From: an uncultured Lachnospiraceae bacterium
Lineage (GTDB): Bacteria > Bacillota > Clostridia > Lachnospirales > Lachnospiraceae
NCBI GenBank assembly: GCA_910586755.1
Contig: CAJUJM010000062.1
Coordinates: 1 to 39,106, forward strand
Length of the DNA: 39,106 nt
Direction of reading: 5' to 3'
Both the position numbers and the translations under genes were made by a program. Below the pieces are notes generated by a model. It had not been told where the DNA came from, ran no database searches, and saw nothing but the letters and a program-made list of their open reading frames with translations. Shown here piece after piece: positions 23,558-31,331 of this stretch; position 1 is the stretch's first letter, and each line of letters begins with the position of its first letter.

Positions 23558-24852
23558 TTATTCTCTAAAATAAACTTTATTTTTTGTTTTTCCAGCGCCT
23601 TTAAGGATATCTAGCTTTTCCGCTTTCAACAGTAAACGGCTTGCCGTCTTTATCTCAACTTCCAATAATTTCGCCGCAGCAGAACTATTTATTTCTCTAT
23701 TTGTTTCCAAATAAATCAAAATAATCTGCATTCTTGCTCTTTCCAACTCGGACATTGATTCGGACATTGATTCGGACATTTTCTCTTTTCTTTCAAAACC
23801 GTCTCTTATGCGAATAATCGTGTTCAAATAGGTTCTTTCCTCATCCATATCAAATTCAGGCGCTGGTGAACCATTTTGTTTTAATTCTCTTAATATTTTA
23901 GGAATACCTGTTCCCTTTTTTTCAGATAAATCAATCTCCTTAAACAATTCTCCTATTCTTCTGTTACGATACTTCCTTCCTTTAACTTTTCCTGCTGTAA
24001 AACGCTCAAGGTTAATCCATTTCGCAAGTCCAGGATAATTAAGTATCTGAATGCTATCTACATATATGCGAATTTCCACTGGTTCCGGCTCACGATACGA
24101 CTTATGAAATACTGCATTTACTATTGCTTCTTCCAGTGCATTATACGGATAATTAAAGTATCGCTCTGCTTCTGCCTGACCTTGCACTTTTACAACTTTT
24201 TGCTCGATCACTGTTGTCTTTATATAGTCCAAAGCATCCTGAACCTGTTTCCAAATTAGTCCTGTAAATGTTTTTTCTGTAAAATCATCAGATGCTTCGG
24301 CTTCTTTTGAATGAAATCTAATCAGTTCAATATATGCCCCCGAAATCAGCTTCTCCGGATGTTCCGCAAACATCAATACACCGATATTTCATCTTGTTTC
24401 GCATCTGTAGTAAGCGATGCTGGTCTAATCCAATATTTCAAACTTTTGTCTGCTTTTCCACCATTTTCAACATACACTGTTTTAGGCGCTTGATAAGGAC
24501 CACTATCACCTGCTGAACACCATAAATATATCAAATAAGTCCCTTCTTTCTTATAATCAACCACTTCTATTCTTGGAATGTACCGCGGAATAATCTGATT
24601 GCAATACTGAAATATTTCCTGTTGAATAGCATCCAGCTTTTCCTTCTGAACACCTTTTAGCGGAAATACTGGCATACCATTTTTCTCTTTTACCCCTATG
24701 ACGATATATCCACCATTAGTATTATCGTAGTCATTTGCAAAAGCACAAATAGAATGAATGATATCATTTGGATTCCAGCCTGTTTTATATTCTACACGGT
24801 CATGTTCAACGACACGCCCTTCTAACAAAGTTTCTATCTTTAATGGTATCAT
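23558..24852 (-). pseudogene. Broken AlbA_2 / HATPase_c_4 (RecG-like) transcriptional regulator
   Basis: Two adjacent frames together resemble one regulator of the Schlafen-AlbA_2 family. The first (24373-24852, 159 aa) has the N-terminal AlbA_2 domain (EYKTGWNPNDIIHSICAFAN, GGYIVIGV) and stops at TGA right after YWIRPASLTTDAKQDEISVY. The second (23558-24376) resumes with FAEHPEKLISGAY, continues with the ATPase-like NYPYNALEEAIVNAVFHKSYREP region, a SESMSESMSE linker and a C-terminal winged helix. Full-length relatives have some tens of residues between these points, so an internal deletion with a frame change is likely. The TTGATG junction could allow coupled translation of two pieces, but the missing segment argues for decay. 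Confidence 0.7.
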
Positions 24853-24882
24853 TCCAATGCCTCTCTTTCCGCTATGAATTAT

Positions 24883-25581
24883 TTACAAAAATTTTTTAAA
24901 GCTCTGTCCTTCCGGCTTTGCCGAAAACGTCACAGCCTCTCCGGTTTCCGGATGAAAAAACGTTAACTCCATGGACCACAGAGCCAGGGAATTGGATTGG
25001 AAAGTCTTATTCTGCCGATTTTTTCCATATTTGGTATCTCCCAGGAGAGGAGTACCGTGTCCGGCAAACTGAACCCGGATTTGATGATGCCGTCCGGTAT
25101 GAAGTTGAATCTCTGCCAGCGATAGCTCCTGGCCGTCCACAATCCTTGTCTCCAGAATCTTATAGGAAAGCTCCGCCCGTTTACTTTCATCCACAGACTT
25201 ATCCACAATTTGTGAATAATTATTCTTTCCATCTTTTCTCAAAAAATCCGTATATTTCCCCATGCTATCCACAGGTTTTCCACAGAGTATTGCACAATAC
25301 GTTTTTTTCAAATTGCCTTCCCGGACCTGTTTTGATAAGGCTGCAGCGGCCTTTTGCGTCTTTGCATACACCATAACGCCGCCTACAGGCTTGTCCAGTC
25401 TGTGGATAACCCCCACATAAGGCTCTGCCCTCCCTGTGGACGATGTTGTGGATAACTTGTTTATATGTTTCCGCAATTCACTGACCATATCCGGCGCAAA
25501 ACTATGGCTGGACTGGGCTTCCATCCCCACCGGCTTTACCGGCACAATAATGTGGGGATCTTCATATAAAATCTGAAGCAT
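24883..25581 (-). CDS. RluA-family RNA pseudouridine synthase
   Basis: The 232-residue enzyme isomerises uridine to pseudouridine in rRNA or tRNA. The catalytic motif is HRLDKPVGGVMVYAKT (aspartate in HRLD). LHTGRHHQIRVQFAGHGTPLLGD is the second family signature. There is no N-terminal S4 domain, so it is a short RluA-type member resembling those called RluA/TruC in Firmicutes; target sites cannot be assigned. I chose the ATG at 25581, with GAGAGGA eight bases upstream. It is divergent from the hemolysin III gene. Confidence 0.92.
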   Translation of the reverse strand: MLQILYEDPHIIVPVKPVGMEAQSSHSFAPDMVSELRKHINKLSTTSSTGRAEPYVGVIHRLDKPVGGVMVYAKTQKAAAALSKQVREGNLKKTYCAILCGKPVDSMGKYTDFLRKDGKNNYSQIVDKSVDESKRAELSYKILETRIVDGQELSLAEIQLHTGRHHQIRVQFAGHGTPLLGDTKYGKNRQNKTFQSNSLALWSMELTFFHPETGEAVTFSAKPEGQSFKKFL

Positions 25582-25615
25582 CTTTTGTTTCCTCTCATAA
25601 TTTTTTATAAAATCC

Positions 25616-25679
25616 TTGCATCTTTTCAAAAATAGTGTATAGTATGTAATATAGCACTATGTAGTTTTCAATACTACAT
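25616..25679 (+). promoter_or_regulatory. Promoter and overlapping palindromes upstream of the hemolysin III family gene
   Basis: TTGCAT (25616-25621) and TATAGT (25638-25643) are 16 bases apart. Two inverted repeats follow: ATAGTG/CACTAT (25632-25660) across the -10 and ATGTAGT-N7-ACTACAT (25659-25679) downstream. Either could bind a dimeric repressor. The same interval must hold the divergent pseudouridine synthase promoter. Confidence 0.45.
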
Positions 25680-25714
25680 TATATTGATTCCATCTCTCGT
25701 TAGGAGGTATTGTT

Positions 25715-26389
25715 ATGTCACGTGAAGTAATAGAATCCAACATTTCCAAAATAAAAGATCCTGGCAGCGCCATCACCCACTTTATTGCCATGGCCATGGC
25801 AATTCTGGCGGCCGGCCCCCTTCTTATGAAAGCCGCCCGGGAACCCGGGAATTTCCATGTAATCGCCCTGGCTGTATTTATTATCAGTATGATCTTGCTG
25901 TATGCTGCCAGCACAACCTATCACACACTGGATATTTCTCCCAAAATTAACCGGATTCTCCGTAAACTGGATCATATGATGATTTTTATCCTGATTGCCG
26001 GAACCTACACTCCGGTATGCATGATTGTATTAGGCGACAGGACCGGCTGGCTACTGCTAAGCCTAGTTTGGGGCATTGCCATCACCGGCATTATCATTAA
26101 GGCCTTCTGGATTACCTGTCCCAAATGGTTCTCTTCCTGCCTGTATATTGCAATGGGTTGGGTTTGCGTCCTTGCTTTCACCCGGATCATACAGGCTCTC
26201 CCCCGGGCGGCGTTCTGCTGGCTGTTGGCAGGAGGAATTATCTACACCGCAGGCGGCGTGATCTATGCATTGAAGCTGCCGTTATTTAATGCCCGGCATA
26301 AGTATTTCGGCTCCCATGAGATCTTCCATCTTTTTGTCATGGGCGGCAGTCTGTGCCATTATATTATGATGTATGCATTTGTAGCCTGA
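25715..26389 (+). CDS. Hemolysin III family membrane protein (PAQR-like)
   Basis: The 224-residue protein has seven predicted membrane segments. Family motifs are visible: ITHFIAMAMAI near the N-terminus, STTYHT (S-x-x-x-H), KLDHMMIFILIAGTYTP (H-x-x-I-x-x-x-I-A-G-T-Y-T-P) and the C-terminal GSHEIFHLFVMGGSLCHYI with the metal-binding histidines. Eukaryotic relatives are progestin/adiponectin receptors with ceramidase-like zinc sites; the bacterial role is not settled. The AGGAGG ribosome binding site is strong. It overlaps the convergent GIY-YIG gene by 26 bases at its 3' end. Confidence 0.93.
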   Translation: MSREVIESNISKIKDPGSAITHFIAMAMAILAAGPLLMKAAREPGNFHVIALAVFIISMILLYAASTTYHTLDISPKINRILRKLDHMMIFILIAGTYTPVCMIVLGDRTGWLLLSLVWGIAITGIIIKAFWITCPKWFSSCLYIAMGWVCVLAFTRIIQALPRAAFCWLLAGGIIYTAGGVIYALKLPLFNARHKYFGSHEIFHLFVMGGSLCHYIMMYAFVA

Positions 26390-26639
26390 TCGTCTCTTCT
26401 CCGGCAGAAATCAAACGCTTTTTCTGTTCCCTGGTGAGCTTTTTTATGGCGGCTTCCCGGCGCATAGCCTCGTGTTTGGTAGCAAATTCTTCGTAATAAG
26501 CCAGAACCACCGGCCGGCGGTTCCTGGTGTATTTTGCCCCAATGCCCTGGTTATGCGCCTTCAGCCGCTTTTCCAGACAGTTTGTCCAGCCGCAGTAGAA
26601 GGTTCCGTCCGCGCATTGGAGAATATAAGTATAATTCAT
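26364..26639 (-). CDS. GIY-YIG domain protein (UPF0213 type)
   Basis: The 91-residue protein is a single GIY-YIG nuclease-fold domain: YTYILQCADGTFYCGWTN contains the YIL and YCGWT elements corresponding to GIY and YIG, and the arginine/lysine pattern RLKAHNQGIGAKYT and the glutamate in REAAIKKLTREQK follow. Short stand-alone members of this family are common in Firmicutes, and their biological substrate is unclear. It has its own promoter and a long hairpin leader, and overlaps the hemolysin III gene tail-to-tail. Confidence 0.92.
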   Translation of the reverse strand: MNYTYILQCADGTFYCGWTNCLEKRLKAHNQGIGAKYTRNRRPVVLAYYEEFATKHEAMRREAAIKKLTREQKKRLISAGEETIRLQMHTS

Positions 26640-26681
26640 GGTTTTGCCTCTTTATTGTGAAAATTCCGGTTTTCTATGTAA

Positions 26682-26716
26682 ACGGTAATTATGCTTTGCA
26701 ACTGCATCATTACCGT
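26682..26716 (-). promoter_or_regulatory. Stable hairpin in the GIY-YIG gene leader
   Basis: Arms ACGGTAAT/ATTACCGT continue inward, past one mismatch, as ATGC/GCAT with a 9-10 base loop. It lies about 45 bases before the ATG. No T-run follows, so it is not an obvious terminator. Confidence 0.45.
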
Positions 26717-26776
26717 CCAGGTTTCCCTGTAATCTATGATGAAGCACCAGCTGGATGCACAAGGTGTTTATACTGT

Positions 26777-26785
26777 ATTATATCA
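26777..26785 (-). promoter_or_regulatory. Extended -10 promoter of the GIY-YIG gene
   Basis: TGATATAAT on the minus strand gives a perfect TATAAT with the TGn extension; no good -35 is present. The predicted leader is about 130 nt and contains the hairpin at 26682-26716. Confidence 0.45.
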
Positions 26786-26815
26786 CACAATGGCAAAAAG
26801 GTGTATGTCCTGCTT

Positions 26816-27211
26816 TTACAGACTGGTCTTCCAAAATCCATGAAGATTACAGTGAGAGTATACCGCCACTGGTTTGTCGTCGTCTGCTACCAGAAACTCC
26901 GCTTCTGCCGGTTTATCCTTTTCCAGCATCCGTCTCTGGCAGCCTTTTTCCGTCTGCAGGTAAATCCACTGGATATTGTGTTCGCCGGTCATAGGATGAG
27001 GATTTTCTCCTACCTTAACCGTAACTTTATTTCCTTTTACCTTCACCTGAGGAAGGTGTTTTTCCCTGGCTCCGTCCGTAGTGTTGGCAAGCAGCAGCCC
27101 CATAGGCTGGTCGCAGCACTTGAAATTTTCCTGGTGAGGGCCGGCTATTACCTCTATGACTGCCTGGCCGTGTTCACCGATTAAAAATGTTGGTTCCTGA
27201 TTTGATCTCAT
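26816..27211 (-). CDS. Superoxide reductase (neelaredoxin / desulfoferrodoxin-type domain)
   Basis: The 131-residue protein reduces superoxide to hydrogen peroxide in anaerobes. REKHLPQV contains the catalytic Glu-Lys pair near the first ligand histidine; HPMTGEHNIQW supplies two histidines, and the C-terminal CNLHGFW supplies the cysteine and last histidine of the Fe(His)4Cys centre. A CC pair (KCCDQPM) recalls the desulforedoxin junction, but the full four-cysteine N-terminal iron site of desulfoferrodoxin is absent, so this is a one-iron form. I chose the ATG at 27211 with GGAGGG upstream; the longer frame to 27331 lacks start signals. The leader can fold over the ribosome binding site. 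Confidence 0.9.
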   Translation of the reverse strand: MRSNQEPTFLIGEHGQAVIEVIAGPHQENFKCCDQPMGLLLANTTDGAREKHLPQVKVKGNKVTVKVGENPHPMTGEHNIQWIYLQTEKGCQRRMLEKDKPAEAEFLVADDDKPVAVYSHCNLHGFWKTSL

Positions 27212-27219
27212 TGTAAATC

Positions 27220-27245
27220 CCTCCTGTAAAGCCTGCGGCAGGAGG
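27220..27245 (-). promoter_or_regulatory. Hairpin that can hide the superoxide reductase ribosome binding site
   Basis: In the mRNA CCTCCTG (27239-27245) is fully complementary to CAGGAGG (27220-27226), which is the Shine-Dalgarno sequence. An alternative small hairpin GCCT/AGGC uses part of the same upstream bases. This could modulate translation and is inference. Confidence 0.45.
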
Positions 27246-27280
27246 CCGGATATCGAATACCGTTTTCTTCCATAAACGGC

Positions 27281-27322
27281 AAAACCCATACCGCACAGCA
27301 GATTATTTGTGTACAGTATGGG
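27281..27322 (-). terminator. Weak terminator after the sipL-like gene
   Basis: CCCATAC/GTATGGG arms (27316-27322 and 27285-27291 on the minus strand) with a 24-base loop are followed by TTTT. The stem is short, so this is tentative. Confidence 0.35.
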
Positions 27323-27342
27323 TATCTCCAAATTTCATAAAA

Positions 27343-28926
27343 TTATCCCTGAGCCACTTGTTTTACCAGAATCAGCCTGTCGCCAACGCGGATTTCGTCG
27401 CTGGACAATTCATTCATCGCCATGATGCTGTCCACGGTTGTATGGAATTTTTTTGAAATTTTCCACAGGCTGTCGCCGGACTGGACAATATATCCTACAA
27501 TCCCCGGCATATCCTGAAGCTTTTCTAAATCCAGGGGCTGTTCCGTTACGCCGGTAATGACAGTTTCACACACAGGCTGAAGCACCAGCACATCCAATGC
27601 TACCACAGCCTTTACCTCCACGCCGTCGCCGCCTACCATCACCGCAGTAAGCTGCTCTAAGCCCGGAATCACCTGATAGACACTGTCCTCCTGAATCCCC
27701 CGGGCCTCCGCCGTACAGTGGAAAGGCACCATATGATCCGCTGACTGAACCGGGGCAGAATCATCGCTGGTCAGGTAAAGGAGGGAAACCTCCACCACGC
27801 CGTCGATAATAAGCTGATTCTCTCCCACGGAAATTTCATCTATTTTTACGGTTCCATTGCTATGGCAAATCTGCAGTACCCTCTGGTTCTGATCCAAAGA
27901 AACTTTTTCTGCCACCCGGCATTTACAGCCGTTTTTCGTAAGTATCTGCTCAAAACAGGCTTCTTTGGTAACCGGAGTCAGCTCTCTGTCTACCGCGTAA
28001 AGATCGCTTAACAGCTGAGGTTCCTGCTCCTCATAAAGCTTCATATCCAGCTCCAAAACCGCATCCACATCCAGATCCCGCATTTCTCCGTCATAATCCG
28101 GCCGCGCCTCTACATCTTTGTGAGCCAGGCGCATATTCACCACCGGGATCATATCTGCATCTGCATCTGTCACCTCCACCTCGCCGGAAAACGGAATGGT
28201 TTCCTCCCACCATTGTACCGGAGTTTCGTCTCCTTCCCCGGAATAAATAACAAAGACTGCCAGGCTGCCGTCTATCTGCATGCGTCCGTCCACAGGCCGG
28301 GCAGAAACCCCGCACAAACGCATTTCCTTCCATAGCAGCTGATCGATGTTAGGCTTATTTCCGGATAACGACATTTGCTCCTTGATGCGTAAGGTATCTT
28401 TGTGACGGGCTGCAATAGCCGCAACATCCATAGTCCGGTGCTGAACCAGAACATTTCCGGCGGCGTTGCCGGATATGGGACTCACATCCTCCTCCACATC
28501 CACTGCCGCCTCTGTCTGATAAAGGCTTTCCACCCGCACCTCCAGGGTTACAATGGCCTTAACCCCCAGCTTTCTGGCATTCACCATGCCGGTGCTTAAA
28601 TCTTCCAGCTCAGAATTTAAACTTACATCGTCTCTCTCTTCCAGCCCCGGTACATTGATGGTTTCCTCAAAGGGAATGGTTCCCCCAAGGGTTTGAAGTC
28701 CCCCTTCCTCTCTCCGGTAAAGCACCTGAAAGTCCAGTTTCCCTTTTACCAGAACCTTTTCCCCCTGATTTTTTACGGACTCTATCTGAATTTCCCCGTT
28801 GTCCAAAAGCACCTGGGCCATATCGTCCATGGTATCCGGCACAATAAAATCATCATCCAGGGTCACCTGAGTCGTCACATTTCCCTTCCACCGGTTCATA
28901 TGTATCTGCTTCTTCACTAATTCCAT
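27343..28926 (-). CDS. sipL: SipL-like spore morphogenetic protein (DUF3794 repeats plus LysM)
   Basis: The 527-residue protein has repeated DUF3794 (SipL/SPOCS) domains, at about 30-130, 175-290 and 320-450, and a C-terminal LysM domain (about 478-523: YIVQSGDSLWKISKKF, then NELSSDEIRVGDRLILV). In Clostridioides difficile, SipL binds SpoIVA through its LysM domain and is needed to lay the spore coat around the forespore. Domain order and length match. There is no signal peptide, as expected for a mother-cell protein. A consensus-like sigma-E promoter lies just upstream, which supports mother-cell expression. The ribosome binding site is modest (GGCGGGCAGG). Confidence 0.9.
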   Translation of the reverse strand: MELVKKQIHMNRWKGNVTTQVTLDDDFIVPDTMDDMAQVLLDNGEIQIESVKNQGEKVLVKGKLDFQVLYRREEGGLQTLGGTIPFEETINVPGLEERDDVSLNSELEDLSTGMVNARKLGVKAIVTLEVRVESLYQTEAAVDVEEDVSPISGNAAGNVLVQHRTMDVAAIAARHKDTLRIKEQMSLSGNKPNIDQLLWKEMRLCGVSARPVDGRMQIDGSLAVFVIYSGEGDETPVQWWEETIPFSGEVEVTDADADMIPVVNMRLAHKDVEARPDYDGEMRDLDVDAVLELDMKLYEEQEPQLLSDLYAVDRELTPVTKEACFEQILTKNGCKCRVAEKVSLDQNQRVLQICHSNGTVKIDEISVGENQLIIDGVVEVSLLYLTSDDSAPVQSADHMVPFHCTAEARGIQEDSVYQVIPGLEQLTAVMVGGDGVEVKAVVALDVLVLQPVCETVITGVTEQPLDLEKLQDMPGIVGYIVQSGDSLWKISKKFHTTVDSIMAMNELSSDEIRVGDRLILVKQVAQG

Positions 28927-28956
28927 AATACCTGCCCGCCTTTCTTTCCTTAGGAA

Positions 28957-28983
28957 AATGTATGCAGGAGGCGGGGAGATTAT
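28957..28983 (-). promoter_or_regulatory. Sigma-E-type promoter of the sipL-like gene
   Basis: On the minus strand ATA (28981-28983, within GCATAAT) and CATACATT (28957-28964) are 16 bases apart, matching the sigma-E pattern ATA-N16-18-CATACAnT. The leader is about 25 nt. Confidence 0.7.
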
Positions 28984-29000
28984 GCAGGAACCCGCTGGCG

Positions 29001-29017
29001 CGGCGGGGAATTTGAGA
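29001..29017. repeat. Half copy of the palindromic repeat family
   Basis: GGCGGGGAATTTGAGA here is identical to 16 bases at the end of the 18082-18231 element (read in reverse). No matching second arm is present, so it is probably a decayed copy, about 20 bases downstream of the TtcA-like gene. Confidence 0.4.
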
Positions 29018-29034
29018 CAGATATCTTCTATATT

Positions 29035-29868
29035 TTAGTAGTCTTCCAGGAAACGGCGGCGTTTTCCGTCTTTTACATACCCAATACAGGCGTCCAGGTT
29101 AACATTTTCAGCGCTTCGGAAAATATTCATGTCCACCCCCGGATTGATTGTCCGAAGCTCTTCAATCAGCTCTTTAATCTCCTGGCGTTTAGAGGAATGA
29201 ACCTGCTCTTCCAAAGCCTTTTCTCTGGCAATCTGTTCGGTAAATCGGCAGGCGCACTGGAGAAATCTCAGGTGATTATATTCTTTCCATTCTAAGATCG
29301 CTTTTTCCTTTACCAAATACAAAGGGCGGATCAGCTCCATCCCCGGGAAATTGGTACTGTGCAGTTTGGGCATCATTGTGTTAAACTGGCCCCCATACAG
29401 CACGCTCATCAGCGTGGTTTCAATGGCATCGTCAAAATGATGGCCCAGGGCAATTTTATTGCATCCCAATTCTTTTGCGTGGGCATAGAGATAGCCCCGG
29501 CGCATGCGGGCGCAGAGGTAGCATGGGGATTGATCCACATCCACCACAATGTCAAAAATGTCCGAATCACAGATTTGAACGGGAATGTTCATCCGCCTAG
29601 AATTTTCCTCAATCAGGCGGCGGTTATCCGGATGATACCCCGGATCCATAACCAAAAACTTAAGACCGAATTCCATTTTGCCATGGCGCAGAATTTCCTG
29701 CATACATTTGGCCAGCAGCATAGAATCCTTGCCCCCGGAGATGCAGACAGCAATCCGGTCGCCTTCTTCTATCATATTATAGTCATTGAGGGCCCTGACA
29801 AAAGGCCGCCAGATGGACTTGCGGAATTGTTTGATGATGCTTTGTTCGATAATGCGGTATTCTTCCAT
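29035..29868 (-). CDS. TtcA-like tRNA 2-thiocytidine synthetase family protein
   Basis: The 277-residue protein is an adenine-nucleotide alpha hydrolase of the TtcA/TilS class. The PP-loop SGGKDS is at 44-49. C116-x-x-C119 (CYLC) and the CAC pair at 205-207 match the cysteine arrangement that holds the iron-sulfur cluster in TtcA-type thiolases. LGHHFDDAIETTLMS is the conserved follow-on motif. TtcA thiolates cytidine 32 of certain tRNAs; Clostridia have several paralogues with unproven targets, so the exact substrate is open. A promoter lies upstream and the ribosome binding site is AAGGA. Confidence 0.85.
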   Translation of the reverse strand: MEEYRIIEQSIIKQFRKSIWRPFVRALNDYNMIEEGDRIAVCISGGKDSMLLAKCMQEILRHGKMEFGLKFLVMDPGYHPDNRRLIEENSRRMNIPVQICDSDIFDIVVDVDQSPCYLCARMRRGYLYAHAKELGCNKIALGHHFDDAIETTLMSVLYGGQFNTMMPKLHSTNFPGMELIRPLYLVKEKAILEWKEYNHLRFLQCACRFTEQIAREKALEEQVHSSKRQEIKELIEELRTINPGVDMNIFRSAENVNLDACIGYVKDGKRRRFLEDY

Positions 29869-29927
29869 TGGTTTGTTTCCTTAATCATAGTATTCTGTTT
29901 ATATGCCGCCGTTTTTAAAGCATCTCT

Positions 29928-29957
29928 ATTATATGCAATCTGTCCCTCAAAAAGCAA
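29928..29957 (-). promoter_or_regulatory. Promoter of the TtcA-like gene
   Basis: TTGCTT (29952-29957) and a perfect TATAAT (29928-29933) are 18 bases apart on the minus strand. Confidence 0.5.
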
Positions 29958-30018
29958 TACTTTTATGATGAAAGAATATGTTCCCGCAGTGAGCTAATTC
30001 AAAATTGGACAAAAACTG

Positions 30019-31263
30019 TTATAGGTCAGGTCCTAACTCTCTGAGAATACTCTTAGAGTACATAGCAATCAACAATGAGATAATGCCTGTGCCAAGTATC
30101 ACGGCTGCTGTATATTGGCTCAACACTTCAAAGAGCAGCCCGTATATAAGCTGCCCCACCGGCTGTGAACACATAATCAGCGTCATAATGCAGGCTATCA
30201 CCTTTCCTACCAGATGTGAGGGCGTCTGCGTCTGTACCACAGCCAGCATCTGGATGCTGAACATAGTGGAAGCTATCATCACTGCCATTCCCGTGGAGGA
30301 CAGCACTGCATATTGCACCACAGGAACACGTTCCGGCAGCATCCCCAGTCCCATCATACACGTGAAGCCCCCGCACAAATATAGAAATACATCTGCTTTA
30401 CACGGTCTTAGCTTTTTCTCAAACAAGCTGGTCAGCAAACCGCCGGCAATACCGCCAATAGCCAGCAGCCCCTGGGTGATGCCCAGCATTTGATCTGTCA
30501 ATGACAGAGTGTCAATAATTATTACGGGAACCCCAATTGTTATCATTGAGGACAGGAATAAATTTAGCCCTGCAATCGCAATACACACCTTGATAAAAAC
30601 CGGCTTTTCTGATTTTAAAAAGTGAAGACTTTCCCTTAAATCTTTTTTTACAGTCTGACCCAGCTTATTCTTTCCTGTCTGTTTGTGGAAGGGAATGACG
30701 ATAAACAGTTCCATAACAGCAGATAAGAGAAAACACATAATGCTCACCTGCAATATGCTTTTTATCCCCCATATACCATAGAGCATGCCGCCAATAATCG
30801 GTCCGATAAAATTTGCCAGAGATCCTATCTGATTTACAATAGCGCTTGCCCAAAGAATCCGTTCTTTCGGAACAAGCGCAGGTATGCTTGCTTGAACAGC
30901 AGGCTGATATGTACCGGAAATCCCGTAAAGCAGCATTAGGGTGACAGTAAACAAAGGAACCGTCGGCACAACACCTTTAAGGATATAAAATCCCGCAATC
31001 ACCACTGCTGTAAAAAAATCTAATCCAACCATAATATTCCGCTTGTTTACCCTGTCAGCCAAAACGCCTCCCAAAAGCGACAGCACTATCATTGGAAGCA
31101 GTGAGAAAGCTGTCACAATACCGAATAAAACGGATGAACCAGTCTCCCTTAGCAAATAGAGCGGCAGTGCGAAACGCAAAATAGCATTGCCAAACAGCGA
31201 TATAATCTGCCCAATTACGATAAGCGAAAAGTCTTTACCATACCTGGCTTTTTTCTCTTTCAT
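30019..31263 (-). CDS. MFS efflux transporter
   Basis: The 414-residue protein has about 12 membrane segments. The motif GGVLADRVNKRN between helices 2 and 3 is the major facilitator loop signature. It resembles the MefA/EntS-type drug and siderophore exporters. I chose the ATG at 31263, with GGAGGT upstream; an in-frame start six codons earlier overlaps that site. The promoter has a 19-base spacer and palindrome typical of MerR control, and a MerR-type regulator gene lies directly upstream. Together this suggests induction by a bound drug or metabolite, though the substrate is unknown. Confidence 0.9.
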   Translation of the reverse strand: MKEKKARYGKDFSLIVIGQIISLFGNAILRFALPLYLLRETGSSVLFGIVTAFSLLPMIVLSLLGGVLADRVNKRNIMVGLDFFTAVVIAGFYILKGVVPTVPLFTVTLMLLYGISGTYQPAVQASIPALVPKERILWASAIVNQIGSLANFIGPIIGGMLYGIWGIKSILQVSIMCFLLSAVMELFIVIPFHKQTGKNKLGQTVKKDLRESLHFLKSEKPVFIKVCIAIAGLNLFLSSMITIGVPVIIIDTLSLTDQMLGITQGLLAIGGIAGGLLTSLFEKKLRPCKADVFLYLCGGFTCMMGLGMLPERVPVVQYAVLSSTGMAVMIASTMFSIQMLAVVQTQTPSHLVGKVIACIMTLIMCSQPVGQLIYGLLFEVLSQYTAAVILGTGIISLLIAMYSKSILRELGPDL

Positions 31264-31286
31264 GGAAACCACCTCCTGCATTTATC

Positions 31287-31317
31287 AGTATAAGGCTGGT
31301 GGACTCCCCCAGGTCAA
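31287..31317 (-). promoter_or_regulatory. MerR-type promoter and operator of the MFS gene
   Basis: On the minus strand TTGACC (31312-31317) and TATACT (31287-31292) are separated by 19 bases, the over-long spacer that MerR-family activators correct. Centred in it is a 17-base palindrome CTGG-GGAcTCC-CCAG (31296-31312) with one mismatched pair. Confidence 0.75.
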
Positions 31318-31331
31318 CAGAAAAACAGGAA

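Noticed and set aside
24370..24380. Programmed frameshift joining the two AlbA_2 regulator frames
   Set aside because: No slippery heptamer is present at the join and protein sequence expected between the two parts is missing, so deletion is simpler.
26534..27184. 216-codon open frame on the plus strand
   Set aside because: It lies opposite the GIY-YIG and superoxide reductase genes, both with clear motifs and starts.
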